Source: Cupriavidus campinensis (GTDB lineage Bacteria > Pseudomonadota > Gammaproteobacteria > Burkholderiales > Burkholderiaceae). From it: a stretch of 64,000 nt of DNA. The notes under the pieces are model-generated. The model was not told the origin of the DNA and did not search any database. It saw only the letters and a program-made list of their open reading frames with translations. Positions 30,435 through 39,694 of this stretch are shown piece by piece. Positions within the stretch are counted from its first letter, which is position 1. The number at the start of each line of letters is the position of its first letter. A program made the translations under genes and the position numbers. The DNA lies in NCBI RefSeq assembly GCF_905397395.1, contig NZ_CAJPVH010000013.1, positions 1-64,000 on the forward strand, given 5' to 3'.

Positions 30435-32177
30435 CTAGTAGATCCAGTTCAGCGTGGCCAGCAAGACGGTCCGCTTGGGGCCGAGGTTCGCGGGTTGGGC
30501 CAGTGGCGCGCCGGCCAGCAGTTCGCCGCTCAGCGTCTGGCCGGCCCACTGGGCCGACAGGCGGACGCCTGCCCCGGCGCCAGCCACGGCCTGCCACTGG
30601 CGGGTGGCCACGTACTGGGCCTCGCCGCCGTCGAGAAAGAGATAGGGTTCGATGCGGATGCCGGCCACGACGGGCGCATTGGCCCAGGCCAGCTCGTTGC
30701 GCAGATAGGCGCCGCGATCCCCGGCAATCACGCCTTCCCGGAAGCCGCGCACGGTGCTCATGCCCCCGGCGTAGATTTGCTCCGAGCCGAACAGCGCGAC
30801 GTTGGTCCATTGGCCCGTGAGCTGGGCGCGCCACGCCAGCACCGCGCCGCCGGCTACCGGCGGGAGCGGCAATTGCAGCGTGGAGCTGGCGTCGAGCTTG
30901 TTGAACTGGGCGTGCGCCTCGTCTTGGCGGATATCGGACGGATCGCGCGTGGCGTGCAGCGATGTCAGGCCACGCGAGTACCCAGCGTCGGCGGTCACGT
31001 AGCCCTGCATGCCATTGGCGGCAAAGCGCCACAGGCCGTTCCAGCCGGCGCGCAGCACGGTCAGCCGCTGCGGATCGAGTTGCAGGTTGTTGATATCGCG
31101 CTCGCTCTTGCGCCACGTCAGGGTCAAGTCGAGCGCCTGCCGGCCGGTCTGCCCGCGCGTGATCACGCGGTTCCAGCCAAAGGTATGGCCGATACTGCGG
31201 CCGTAGAGCAGCGCCGTATCGCCGATGGTGTTCTGGTACTCCGACAGCGATGCCGTGTAGCTGAACGTGTTGTAGCCGAATGGCAGCGCCGCCGAAGCCA
31301 CGGCGGCATTGGTGTCGGTGGTGCCGACATAGCTGGCCGAGAACGATTCCTGCAGCCCCAGCGCGTTGTCCGCATCCATGCCAAGCCGCGTGCGGGCGAT
31401 GCCCGTGCTGCGGCTGCCATAGTTGTCCACGCCGGCGTTGAAGCGGAAGCGGTCGCCGGGCGGATTCGTCAGCGCCACGACCGACCCGCCCGGGGTCTGG
31501 CCCGGCAGGATCTGCATTTCCGCGCGATTGCGGCGCAGGCGGTTGAGCTGGTCTACGCCCTGCTCCAGATCGGGCAGGCGCAGGGTGTCGCCCGGCCCCG
31601 GAAACTGCCAGGCCGTGCCGGCATCCGTCACCCAGCCGCCACCCACCGCATCGAACAGCGGCGCGCTGCCGGGCCGGAGCGTGCGGCCGTTGAGCTGGAG
31701 GGCTTCCACCTTCCCCGTCACGACGGTCACCACCAGCACGCCGCTGGCGAGGTTCTGCTCGCCAAGGTAGGCGCGCGTGGTGATGAAACCGCGTGCCACG
31801 AACGCCTCGGTAAAGCGGCGCAGCAGCAGGTTGATCCGATTGGTACCAAGTGCCCGGCCGACGAATGGCGCCGTAATGGCTGCGACTTCGGCATCGGACA
31901 GCACCGTGTTGCCCACCACGTCGATCCGTGCAATGTCGAAGGTGGCGGAGGTCTCCGCCACGTCTTCCACGCGCGCGTCGGGCGCCACCACGGCGCCACT
32001 GTCGATGCGGGCCGGCGGCTGCGTGGCCTCGCGCTCCAGGTCGCGCTGGCGCTGCTCCCGCAGCAGGCGCTGGGCGGGGTCTTCCGGAACGATGGGGCCC
32101 GGCGGCAGCGCCTGCGCCCAGGCTGCCGTGCCGGCCGTCCAGGCAGCCGCCCATGCCACTACGTGCCGGGTGCTCAT
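30435..32177 (-). CDS. cdiB: TpsB outer-membrane transporter (ShlB/FhaC/HecB family)
   Basis: The 580-residue protein secretes the TPS exoproteins of this locus. It has a signal peptide (about 1-24), a coiled N-terminal plug-like region (LLREQRQRDLEREATQ), two POTRA domains (about 65-220, FDIARIDVVGNTVLSDAEVA; VEALQLNGRTLRPG) and a 16-strand barrel with the conserved loop-6 motif TVRGFREG near 475. It ends with an aromatic C-terminal residue (LATLNWIY), as barrel proteins do. ATG 32177-32175 overlaps the stop of the preceding TpsA-like gene (ATGA); two more in-frame ATGs lie 6 and 12 bp upstream. It precedes the isomerase gene by 11 bp. Confidence 0.93.
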   Translation of the reverse strand: MSTRHVVAWAAAWTAGTAAWAQALPPGPIVPEDPAQRLLREQRQRDLEREATQPPARIDSGAVVAPDARVEDVAETSATFDIARIDVVGNTVLSDAEVAAITAPFVGRALGTNRINLLLRRFTEAFVARGFITTRAYLGEQNLASGVLVVTVVTGKVEALQLNGRTLRPGSAPLFDAVGGGWVTDAGTAWQFPGPGDTLRLPDLEQGVDQLNRLRRNRAEMQILPGQTPGGSVVALTNPPGDRFRFNAGVDNYGSRSTGIARTRLGMDADNALGLQESFSASYVGTTDTNAAVASAALPFGYNTFSYTASLSEYQNTIGDTALLYGRSIGHTFGWNRVITRGQTGRQALDLTLTWRKSERDINNLQLDPQRLTVLRAGWNGLWRFAANGMQGYVTADAGYSRGLTSLHATRDPSDIRQDEAHAQFNKLDASSTLQLPLPPVAGGAVLAWRAQLTGQWTNVALFGSEQIYAGGMSTVRGFREGVIAGDRGAYLRNELAWANAPVVAGIRIEPYLFLDGGEAQYVATRQWQAVAGAGAGVRLSAQWAGQTLSGELLAGAPLAQPANLGPKRTVLLATLNWIY

Positions 32178-34564
32178 CGCCATGCCCATGACGTCAACCC
32201 CACATGGCTTTCGATGCTGACCGGGTCCTGCTGCCTGGGCCGCACCACCGTGGTGGTCCCGGCCACCGTCACCTCGCCGTCCAGGCTGCCGCCATCGATC
32301 ACGGCGTCGCCGCTCAGGCGCGTGCGGCCCGTGGCCATCCAGCTCCCGCCCACGTCCATGGCATACAGCCGCGCCCAGGTGTCGCCGAAGAACACCTTGA
32401 AACCGCGGTCCCGGGCGATCGCCGTGTAGCCGGTAACGCCCGTGGCATAAGTTACCGGCGCGTTGACCGAGAGGTTGCCCACCGCTAGCACGCGCCCGCC
32501 AATATTCTCGGCCACGCGGCCCGCCGTGATGTCGATATCGCCGCCGGCGGACAGCAGGCCGCCGCTGACGGTTGTCGTCGAGGAGGCCGAAGTCCGGCAC
32601 ACGATCATGCACGTGCGCGAGAGGTGCGCGGCGCCGCTGGTGACGCCTTCGGTCCGGAACGTATCGGCCGCCTTGACGACGATCGAACCGTTGTTGGCGT
32701 AGATGTTGCCCCCGGTATTGATCACATTGCGCCCACTCAGCGTGGTGCCGGTCTCGGAAAGCAGGTAGGCGGCCTGGCTCGGGCGCTCTACCGCCCCGTA
32801 GTCGATATCGAAGGTATTGCTGCGCTTCGACAGCACCAGCCAGCGCCGCCCGGAGGATGCGCCGATGACGGGCTGCTCGGCGCTGGCGCCATCGGTCTTG
32901 GTGATTTCGTTGACGAGGTCGCCGGCAGCGGTCACTTCAAGCCGGGCGTTGGACAGCATCCGCGCACGGCGGTTGATGACGTCGCCGCCAGCGCGCACCA
33001 CGACGTCGTCGTTGACGCCGAACAGGATGCCGAGGGAATCTGGCGTCGATTCGTTGCGGAGCGAGCCTCCGGTTTGCACCGTGACCGCGCCGAGGGACGC
33101 CGCCGTATCCTGAATGCGCGTCTGGCCCTGCACCAGCGCGCCCAGGTTGACCATGTCGCCATCGGCCTGCACGAGCACGCCACCGCTGCGGGCGACGACG
33201 GTGGACTGGCCTGCTGCCGACTCGAGTCCGATCGATCCGGCGTGCAGCCTGATGTCGGTGGCGGCCAGGATGTCGCTGTCACGCAGGGCAAAACGCCCGG
33301 CGGCGTCGATGTTGGCGGCGCCGCCCACGGACGTCAGCACCGTTCCATCGAGTGCCACGTCATGGGCGCCGACGATCAGGTGCCCGCCTGCCGAGGCGCG
33401 CGTGCCGGTCAATTGCATGGCCGTGCCCGCGTCAAAAAGGCCGATGCCGCCGCTGGCATCGAGCGTCGTATCGGCCAGCCGTACCGGTTCGGTATGGACC
33501 TGGCCGCTGGCGCCAATCACGATGTCCCCGGCGCCCTTGGTGCCGGCCTGGATCGCAGCGTTGGCCAACTCCACACGATCCGAGGCCACCGACACGTGCC
33601 GCCCCGCCGCCACGGTTCCCGTACCCCGCAAGCCGCCGCTGGCCACCACCACATCGCGATGGGCCTCGATGCGGCCCGATGCCAGCCGCAGGTCGCCGCT
33701 GCCCGACACCACGAAGTCGCCGGCGGTTGCGTAAGCCGCACCGGCGTGCCGTACGCCAGCGCCCTGGTCCGTCACCATCAGTTCGATGCGGCCCGCCATC
33801 AGGCTGCCGGCAGCCGTGATGTCGAGCGCGATGCCATTGGCCGGCGTGGCGGACGGTGCGCTGTAGGCAATCCAGGGCGAGAGGTTGTCAGTGGGGGAAA
33901 CGCTGGCGTCGATCTCGGCATGGCTGTCACCCACCACCGCGCGGACGCGTGCGTTCGCATCGGCATACAGGTTCTCCACCTTGCCGGCGATACGCAGCTG
34001 CTTGGCGATCAACTCCAGGTTCAGCAGCGTGCCGGACAGCCCGCCGGGGCCAATGTCGATGGCGCCCTGACGCGTGTTCAGCACAAGGTTGCGCTGCAAC
34101 TGCCCATTGACCGTGAAATCGTTGAACGTGACCTGTCCCGTGGTCAGCGCCAGGTTGCCCATGTTCCGCACCACCATGCCGTTGACGCTGATGCCGTTGG
34201 GATTGGCGATCACCACGTTGGCGCGGGGGCCCAGCACGCTGAGCTGGCCCTCCAGCAGGGACGGATTGGTGCCGGTGACCTGGTTGAGGATGGTGCGTGC
34301 GCGCGCGGCCGAGTTGTCGAGATCGACCCCGGCACGCGGCACGTTGAATTCGCGATAGGTATTCGTGGAGACGCCGCCCACGGCGCCAGCCACGCCAACC
34401 GTGATACGGCCATCGGCGCCCGTGACGGCTGTGGTGGCAGTGCCACCGTCCGGCACAACGCCGGCGGCCAGGCAATGCGCGGCCAGCGCGAACTGGCTCA
34501 GCCCCGTGACCCATCCGGCGGCCCCACGCGGCAGCCGGGCAAGAACCCCCCGTACTCGATACAA
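32174..34564 (-). CDS. Short TpsA-like filamentous hemagglutinin without toxin domain
   Basis: The 796-residue frame starts at TTG 34564 behind a good ribosome site (AAGGGAG); GTG at 34612 would add 16 residues. A short ESPR-like start (LYRVRGVLARLPRG) and signal region are followed by a TPS domain with ANPNGISVNG (about 134-143) and TLNLELIAK-type strands, and then beta-helix repeats. It stops after one repeat block, with no pretoxin junction, DUF637 segment or toxin tail. It is the first gene of the operon and overlaps the TpsB gene by four bases, so it is probably a second substrate of that transporter. It may be an adhesin or a truncated relic of a longer FHA. Confidence 0.88.
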   Translation of the reverse strand: MYRVRGVLARLPRGAAGWVTGLSQFALAAHCLAAGVVPDGGTATTAVTGADGRITVGVAGAVGGVSTNTYREFNVPRAGVDLDNSAARARTILNQVTGTNPSLLEGQLSVLGPRANVVIANPNGISVNGMVVRNMGNLALTTGQVTFNDFTVNGQLQRNLVLNTRQGAIDIGPGGLSGTLLNLELIAKQLRIAGKVENLYADANARVRAVVGDSHAEIDASVSPTDNLSPWIAYSAPSATPANGIALDITAAGSLMAGRIELMVTDQGAGVRHAGAAYATAGDFVVSGSGDLRLASGRIEAHRDVVVASGGLRGTGTVAAGRHVSVASDRVELANAAIQAGTKGAGDIVIGASGQVHTEPVRLADTTLDASGGIGLFDAGTAMQLTGTRASAGGHLIVGAHDVALDGTVLTSVGGAANIDAAGRFALRDSDILAATDIRLHAGSIGLESAAGQSTVVARSGGVLVQADGDMVNLGALVQGQTRIQDTAASLGAVTVQTGGSLRNESTPDSLGILFGVNDDVVVRAGGDVINRRARMLSNARLEVTAAGDLVNEITKTDGASAEQPVIGASSGRRWLVLSKRSNTFDIDYGAVERPSQAAYLLSETGTTLSGRNVINTGGNIYANNGSIVVKAADTFRTEGVTSGAAHLSRTCMIVCRTSASSTTTVSGGLLSAGGDIDITAGRVAENIGGRVLAVGNLSVNAPVTYATGVTGYTAIARDRGFKVFFGDTWARLYAMDVGGSWMATGRTRLSGDAVIDGGSLDGEVTVAGTTTVVRPRQQDPVSIESHVGLTSWAWR

Positions 34565-34983
34565 CGACCTACTCCCTTCTTTCTTATCCTGCGCCGCACG
34601 TTTGACGAGCACAGCGGCTTTCGGGGCCGGAAGATAACAAAGGCAGGATCTGCCTCAAATAGCCGATCGGCCAAAAATGCCCGCTGCGTGGGCGGGCTGC
34701 AACGTTGCAATTTGATGCAGTTTCGGAATTTTTAAGGGAGAAATAAGCGAGATTAAATTCAGGCCGCGCTGCGCACGGCGATGCGCGTATACCCGGTATC
34801 CCACACCCCAAGCCAGTTACATCAGGACATGAGGTTAAAGATACTGCGCAGCATGCCGTTAACTGTCGATGCGGGGTATTGCAGCCCGTCGCAAGGTGTC
34901 CGAGCCGACGCCCCAAGCCTCCCCCACTGACGAGGGAGGTCCCCCCCTCAATCGTGGGATTTGCAGGACCACGCCTGCGCGCC
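34565..34983. promoter_or_regulatory. Upstream region of the CDI operon
   Basis: These 419 bp separate the CDI operon from the preceding gene on the same strand and should hold the operon promoter. The part near 34700-34780 is AT-richer than the surroundings. A short inverted repeat (GAGGG / CCCTC near 34935-34952) may terminate the upstream gene. No regulator site was recognisable. Confidence 0.4.
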
Positions 34984-35730
34984 CTAGAACAACTCCCCCT
35001 CCCCACCCGCGTTCGGCCAGGCGGACCGGAACGCGTGGGGATGCATGACAATGCCGGCGGCGTCGAGTTGCGCCGTGGAGAGCACAAGGTGGCGCGCCAG
35101 CCAGTCGTGGAGGCTGCGCAGGAAGCGGATGTTGTCGAGGTTGTTCGAGGCGGCGATCAGGCGTTCCAGCTTCACGTGCGCGGTGTAGACGTCGAGCAGG
35201 TTCAGCATGCGGAGCTTGGCTGGCGTGGCGGCGCTGCGTTCGATGGCCAGCACGCGGGTCACCTGCGCGCTGGAGAGCGCCCCGCCCTGTGCGATCTGCT
35301 GGTAGAGGTCTTCCAGCGCCGGGAAGCGTACCGTTGGCTGTACGCGCGGCACGGCGGCCACCTTCTCCATGCGCAGCACCACGTAGCGCGTGGCGGCGTT
35401 GCGGCGGGCCAGTTCCAGCTCGGCGGCGGTGGCCTTGCGGCTGCGGCGCGGCGGGGGCACGTCGGTGAAATCGGGGAGGCGCGGCACGGCGTCGCGCTCG
35501 GTGTAGTCGGGCACCTGGTCGAGCCATGCCGGCTCGGCTAGCGCGGCGCGGGCGCAGTCGGCGCCGAAGGGGTATTCGTGGCCATCCGGCCCACGCAGGA
35601 TATAGGCGTGGCCCTCGGGAAAGCCGTGGTGGCGGCCGCCCTTGGCGCCACGCGCGTGGCAGCGTGTGGCGGCGGGATCGACAAAATCCTTGCGAACGGG
35701 AATCCAGCCGCCGGGCGGGGCCTGCTTCAT
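34984..35730 (-). CDS. Protein of unknown function
   Basis: The 248-residue protein is soluble by inspection, with no signal peptide. The first 60 residues are rich in His and Cys (Cys24, His25, His34, His35, His41, His51, Cys59), which might bind a metal. The rest is mainly helical with a basic patch (PPPRRSRKATAAELELARRN) and the C-terminal segment RLIAASNNLDNIRFLRSLHD. I do not recognise a family. It is 70 bp downstream of the D-aminopeptidase gene on the same strand and could be the last gene of that transcript, though nothing links it to peptide metabolism. Confidence 0.65.
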   Translation of the reverse strand: MKQAPPGGWIPVRKDFVDPAATRCHARGAKGGRHHGFPEGHAYILRGPDGHEYPFGADCARAALAEPAWLDQVPDYTERDAVPRLPDFTDVPPPRRSRKATAAELELARRNAATRYVVLRMEKVAAVPRVQPTVRFPALEDLYQQIAQGGALSSAQVTRVLAIERSAATPAKLRMLNLLDVYTAHVKLERLIAASNNLDNIRFLRSLHDWLARHLVLSTAQLDAAGIVMHPHAFRSAWPNAGGEGELF

Positions 35731-35800
35731 GGTGACGAGGGGTAAATCCGGGGAACGGGCGCTATTGTCGCACCGCGCGCCCCGCCGCCACCATTTATCG

Positions 35801-36628
35801 CTACTTCAGCATGAAGGCCATGGCCGAGCAGCAGTTCAGCATGCGCACGGCGGCCTGCACGGTGGGCGCCGTGAAGGCCAGCGTCACGCCGTCCACGCGC
35901 TCGAAGGCCGGCCACTGGCAGAACAGGTCGGCGTAGGCGGAGGACATGGTTTGCAGCCGGCAGTTGACCGGGCCGGCCAGTTCCAGGCAGCGGGCCTCGG
36001 GATGGGCGATGGCATTGCGCGTCACGGCCTCCGCCGCGTGGGCGATGGCATCGCGCGCGGCCGCCGGTGACAGCGTGGTGCCGCTGCCCTGCCCGCCGGC
36101 CGTCTTGGTCTGCACGTAGCGCACCCAGGGCATCAGCGGCTGGGTTTCGGCGATGAACACATCGTCACCGCTGGCCAGCAGCACGGGCACGTCGAACTCG
36201 CCAGCCAGCGCGGCATAGATGCCTGCCTCGCCCAGTTCCAGCCCGTTGAACCAGACCCGCGCGAAGGCGCTGCTGTTGATGGTGTGCGCCAGCACGCCCC
36301 GGCCCTGCGCGCGGCTGTGATAGCCGATCATGAACACGCCGTCGCAGTCGTGCTCCACGCCGGCCATCATGCTCAGGTAGCGCGGCTTGCCGAGCACCAG
36401 TTGCGCGCGCGGGTCGATCTGGTCCGGCAGCAGGTTGCGGAAGCCGCCGTGCGAGTCATTGACCAGCACTTCGGTGGCGCCGCCCGCGAATGCGCCCTGC
36501 ACGGCCGCGTTGGCCTCGGCCGTCATCCAGGCGCGCGCGCGCTCGTATTCGCCGTTGCCGGCGCGCGTCTGCTCGGCGTGGAATACGCCCGCCACGCCTT
36601 CGATGTCGGCGGAAATCAGGATCTTCAT
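35801..36628 (-). CDS. dppA: D-aminopeptidase, M55 family (DppA)
   Basis: The 275-residue protein carries the metal-binding set of Bacillus DppA at matching positions: Asp8 and Glu10 in SADIEGVAGV, His60 in LVNDSHGG, His104 in MIGYHSRAQ, and the following LAHTINSS with His115. A glutamate near 134 (ELGEAG) completes the site. The family forms a self-compartmentalising decamer that releases N-terminal D-amino acids such as D-Ala from peptides. It begins 1 bp after the P1 peptidase gene ends, in the gsi-like importer cluster, so imported cell-wall-type peptides are plausible substrates. Cytoplasmic; no signal peptide. Confidence 0.93.
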   Translation of the reverse strand: MKILISADIEGVAGVFHAEQTRAGNGEYERARAWMTAEANAAVQGAFAGGATEVLVNDSHGGFRNLLPDQIDPRAQLVLGKPRYLSMMAGVEHDCDGVFMIGYHSRAQGRGVLAHTINSSAFARVWFNGLELGEAGIYAALAGEFDVPVLLASGDDVFIAETQPLMPWVRYVQTKTAGGQGSGTTLSPAAARDAIAHAAEAVTRNAIAHPEARCLELAGPVNCRLQTMSSAYADLFCQWPAFERVDGVTLAFTAPTVQAAVRMLNCCSAMAFMLK

Positions 36629-36629
36629 A

Positions 36630-37658
36630 TCAGGTCTCGGAGAGGTCCGGCAGCAACTCGCGCAACGCCGCGCGATGGTGGCCGTCGCGGCCCGTCACCG
36701 GCTGGGCGTGCCAGAGGGCATGGACGATGGCCTGCTCCACGCTGTCGGCGGCGGCCCGGAACAGCGGGTCGAGCCGCGCTTCGTGGACCATCGGCACGGC
36801 AGGCATCGGCATATCGGCCAGATGGGGCACGGTGTAGGCTGTGGAAAAGGCCAGCGCGATGTCGCCGGAGCCATGGCCGAAGACCGACCCGGTACGCGCG
36901 AGGCCCGTGCCGGCGCGCAGCGCCAGGCGCCGCAGCTGCCGGGCGTCGAGCGGCGCATCGGTGGCCACGACCATGATGATCGAGCCCTTCTCCGGGCCTT
37001 TCTCTTGGGCCAGACGCTCCGCCAGCCTGCCGCCCACGGCTTCGCCCGCATAGATCAGCGACTCGGCCGTGCCGAAGTTCGATAGCACCAGCGCGCCGAC
37101 GGTGTAACCGCCGGCCATGCGTGACGCCGTGCCGATGCCGCCCTTCACGCCAAAGGACGACATCCCGCGCCCGGCGCCCACGGCGCCCTGCGCCACCTCG
37201 GCCCCGGCAGCCGCCAGCGCCTCGGCGTAGTCGGCTTCCTGCACCGCCATCGCCTGGATATCGTTCAGGTAGCCGTCATTGCATTCGAAAACGAGCGGAT
37301 TGACCGTGGGCCAGCCGCGCCCGATCTCGGGGTTCTCCGCAATCGCCGCGCGGATCTGCGCCTGCGCCACGGTCCCCACACCGAACGTGTTGGTCAGTGC
37401 GATGGGCGTCTCCAGTACGCCCAGCTCCTCCACCTGCACCAGCCCGATGCTCTTGCCGAAGCCATTGAGCACCACGGCCGCCGCCGGCACCTTGTGGGTG
37501 TAGACGTTGCCGGCGTGCGGGCGGATCACCGTCACGCCGGTCTGGCAGGCGCCATCCGCCAGCGTGCGATGACCGACGCTCACGCCCGGCACATCGGTGA
37601 TCGCGTTGCGGGAGCCGGCCGGCAGGTTGCCGACCACGGGGGGCGCGTTGGCGGTCAT
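36630..37658 (-). CDS. P1-family aminopeptidase (DmpA/BapA type)
   Basis: The 342-residue protein belongs to the self-cleaving N-terminal nucleophile family that includes Ochrobactrum DmpA and beta-aminopeptidase BapA. The probable autocleavage site is Gly225-Ser226 in EKGSIIMVVATDAPL, with Ser226 as the new N-terminal nucleophile. The conserved GRGMSSFGVKGGIGTASR (about 163-180) and the N-terminal ITDVPGVSVGH are present. Family members remove N-terminal D-Ala or beta-amino acids, activities that ordinary peptidases lack. The gene lies 7 bp after the permease gene and 1 bp before dppA, so it is part of the operon. Confidence 0.92.
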   Translation of the reverse strand: MTANAPPVVGNLPAGSRNAITDVPGVSVGHRTLADGACQTGVTVIRPHAGNVYTHKVPAAAVVLNGFGKSIGLVQVEELGVLETPIALTNTFGVGTVAQAQIRAAIAENPEIGRGWPTVNPLVFECNDGYLNDIQAMAVQEADYAEALAAAGAEVAQGAVGAGRGMSSFGVKGGIGTASRMAGGYTVGALVLSNFGTAESLIYAGEAVGGRLAERLAQEKGPEKGSIIMVVATDAPLDARQLRRLALRAGTGLARTGSVFGHGSGDIALAFSTAYTVPHLADMPMPAVPMVHEARLDPLFRAAADSVEQAIVHALWHAQPVTGRDGHHRAALRELLPDLSET

Positions 37659-37665
37659 GCGGGTG

Positions 37666-38571
37666 TCACCGGCGGTCGATCTTCGGATCGAGCGCGTCGC
37701 GCAGCCCGTCGCCGAGCAGGTTGAACGCCAGCACGGTCAGGAAGATGGCCAGGCTCGGGAAGATGGCCACGTGCGGCGCGGTGACCATGTCGGCGCGCGC
37801 CTCGTTGAGCATCGCGCCCCATTCCGGGGTGGGCGGCTGGGCGCCGAGGCCCAGGAAGGACAGCCCGGCGGCCGTGATGATCGACGTGCCGATCCGCATC
37901 GAGAAATACACCACGATGGACGACACCGTACCCGGCAGGATGTGCCGCATCAGGATGGTCCAGTCGGACGCCCCGATACTCCTGGCCGCCTCCACATAGG
38001 TCAGCCCCTTGAGCATCAGCGTGTTGCCGCGCACCAGCCGCGCGAACGCCGGCACGCTGAACACGGCCACGGCGAAGATCACGTTGGTCATGCCGTTGCC
38101 GAGGATGGCCACAATGCCGATGGCCAGCAGGATGCCGGGGAACGCAAACAGCACGTCCGACAGCCGGGTCACGATGCGGTCCCACCAGCCCTCGTAGTAG
38201 CCCGCCAGCAGGCCCAGCACGGTGCCGATGATGGCGCCGATGATGACCGAGAAGAAGCCGGCCGCCAGCGAGATGCGCGTGCCGGCGAGGATGCGGCTGA
38301 AGATGTCGCGGCCCAGCGAGTCCACCCCCATCCAGTGGGCGGCGGACGGGCCGGCGTTCAGCGCGTCATAGTCGAAGAAGTTCTCGGGGTCGTAGGGGAC
38401 GATGTACGGCGCCAGCACCGCAATCACCACCAGCATCAGCACGAAGGCGCCGGCCACCAGGGCCAGGTGCTGCTTGCGGAACTTGCGCCAGAACTCGGTC
38501 CAGGGCGTGCGGACGGCCTCCGGGGCGGTAATCGGGGATGCTGCCGCGGCGGGCGTGGAAAGCTCAGTCAT
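37666..38571 (-). CDS. gsiD: Peptide ABC transporter permease (GsiD/DppC-like)
   Basis: The 301-residue membrane protein has a polar N-terminal tail, a first helix ([20 protein letters not shown]) and five more helices. The permease EAA-type loop ([20 protein letters not shown] then ILPG, about 205-228) contacts the ATPase. The N-terminal cytoplasmic extension with [13 protein letters not shown] is common in the DppC/GsiD branch. It starts 9 bp after the partner permease ends. With gsiA, gsiB and gsiC it forms a glutathione/dipeptide-type importer; substrate assignment rests on operon similarity to Escherichia coli iaaA-gsiABCD. Confidence 0.92.
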   Translation of the reverse strand: MTELSTPAAAASPITAPEAVRTPWTEFWRKFRKQHLALVAGAFVLMLVVIAVLAPYIVPYDPENFFDYDALNAGPSAAHWMGVDSLGRDIFSRILAGTRISLAAGFFSVIIGAIIGTVLGLLAGYYEGWWDRIVTRLSDVLFAFPGILLAIGIVAILGNGMTNVIFAVAVFSVPAFARLVRGNTLMLKGLTYVEAARSIGASDWTILMRHILPGTVSSIVVYFSMRIGTSIITAAGLSFLGLGAQPPTPEWGAMLNEARADMVTAPHVAIFPSLAIFLTVLAFNLLGDGLRDALDPKIDRR

Positions 38572-38580
38572 GCCGGCCTC

Positions 38581-39501
38581 TTACTTGTAGCGGATGGTGG
38601 GATTGATCACGGTGTAGAGCATGTCCACCACCAGGTTGATCAGGATGAATTCGAGCGAGAACAGCAGCACCTCGGCCTGGATGACCGGGTAGTCGCGCAT
38701 TTCCACGGCGTCCACCAGCAGGCGGCCCAGGCCGGGCCAGTTGAACACCTTCTCGACCAGGATGGAGCCGCCCAGCAGGAAGCCGAACTGCAGGCCCATC
38801 ATCGTCACGACCGGGATCATCGCGTTGCGCAGCGTGTGCTTGATGACCACCACGGTCTCGCGCACGCCCTTGGCGCGGGCGGTACGCACGAAATCCTCCT
38901 GCAGCACCTCGATGAACGAGGCCCGCGTGAAGCGCGCCATCACGGCGGCCACGGCGGCGCCCAGCGTCAGGGAAGGCAGGATGTAGTGCTTCCAGCTATC
39001 GGCGCCAATCGACGGCAGCCAGCCCAGTTGCACCGAGAAGACCTCCATCAGCAGCATGCCGAGCGCGAAGGCCGGGAACGAGATGCCCGACACCGCCAGC
39101 GTCATGCCGAGCCGGTCCGGCCATTTGTTGCGCCATACGGCCGAGCCGATGCCGATGGCCATGCCGAAGATGACTGCCCAGACCATCGACGAGAGCGTCA
39201 GGTACAGGGTGGGCAGGAAGCGCTCGCCAATCTCCTCGGAGACCGGGCGCTTGGTGCGCAGCGAGGTGCCGAATTCCCCCTGCAGCGCGTTGGTGAAGAA
39301 GCGCACGAACTGCTCGGGCATCGGGCGATCCAGCCCCAGGTCCTTGCGCACCAGCTCGACGGTGGCCATGTCGGCCTCCGGGCCGGCGGCCAGCCGCGCC
39401 GGGTCACCGGGCAGCATGTGGACGAACAGGAACACCAGCACTGCCACGAGCAGCAGTGTCGGGATCACGCCCAGGAATCGTTTGAGGAAGTAATTCAGCA
39501 T
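38581..39501 (-). CDS. gsiC: Peptide ABC transporter permease (GsiC/DppB-like)
   Basis: The 306-residue protein starts at ATG 39501 ([20 protein letters not shown]), the canonical DppB/GsiC beginning; an open frame upstream is ignored. It has the conserved periplasmic segment [12 protein letters not shown] and [15 protein letters not shown], six membrane helices and the EAA loop [20 protein letters not shown]. It is separated from the binding-protein gene by 193 bp that contain a strong hairpin, so its expression may be lower than that of the binding protein. Heterodimer partner of the downstream permease. Confidence 0.93.
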   Translation of the reverse strand: MLNYFLKRFLGVIPTLLLVAVLVFLFVHMLPGDPARLAAGPEADMATVELVRKDLGLDRPMPEQFVRFFTNALQGEFGTSLRTKRPVSEEIGERFLPTLYLTLSSMVWAVIFGMAIGIGSAVWRNKWPDRLGMTLAVSGISFPAFALGMLLMEVFSVQLGWLPSIGADSWKHYILPSLTLGAAVAAVMARFTRASFIEVLQEDFVRTARAKGVRETVVVIKHTLRNAMIPVVTMMGLQFGFLLGGSILVEKVFNWPGLGRLLVDAVEMRDYPVIQAEVLLFSLEFILINLVVDMLYTVINPTIRYK

Positions 39502-39652
39502 CTGGCTACCAGGAATTGAGACCGCGGGCCACCCGCCCATGCCCCCGCATCTCGGGCGGGCGGCCAACACGGCTTACTGCGTACGACTGTAAGGACTGCT
39601 TACCGCGACTACAGCTACCACTTCGGCGGCGCTTGGTGGCGCCGTCTTTATA

Positions 39653-39690
39653 TTTGCGCCCCTCCCCCGCAAGCGGGAGAGGGGCGCAAA
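39653..39690 (-). terminator. Strong palindrome between gsiB and gsiC (probable attenuator)
   Basis: A 38-bp almost perfect inverted repeat (TTTGCGCCCCTC... / ...GAGGGGCGCAAA) lies 4 bp after the gsiB stop. On the minus strand it forms a GC-rich hairpin flanked by A and T triplets. Such elements after binding-protein genes commonly stop or trim the message so that the binding protein is made in excess over the permeases. Confidence 0.65.
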
Positions 39691-39694
39691 ACGC

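Noticed and set aside
29617..32154. 845-residue frame that could be read as a fusion of an unknown protein with the isomerase
   Set aside because: Only the last 268 codons are real; the part before ATG 30423 is the out-of-frame reading of the TpsB gene.
30435..32612. 725-residue version of the TpsB protein
   Set aside because: The extra N-terminal residues overlap the upstream TpsA-like gene in another frame; the signal peptide begins at MSTRH.
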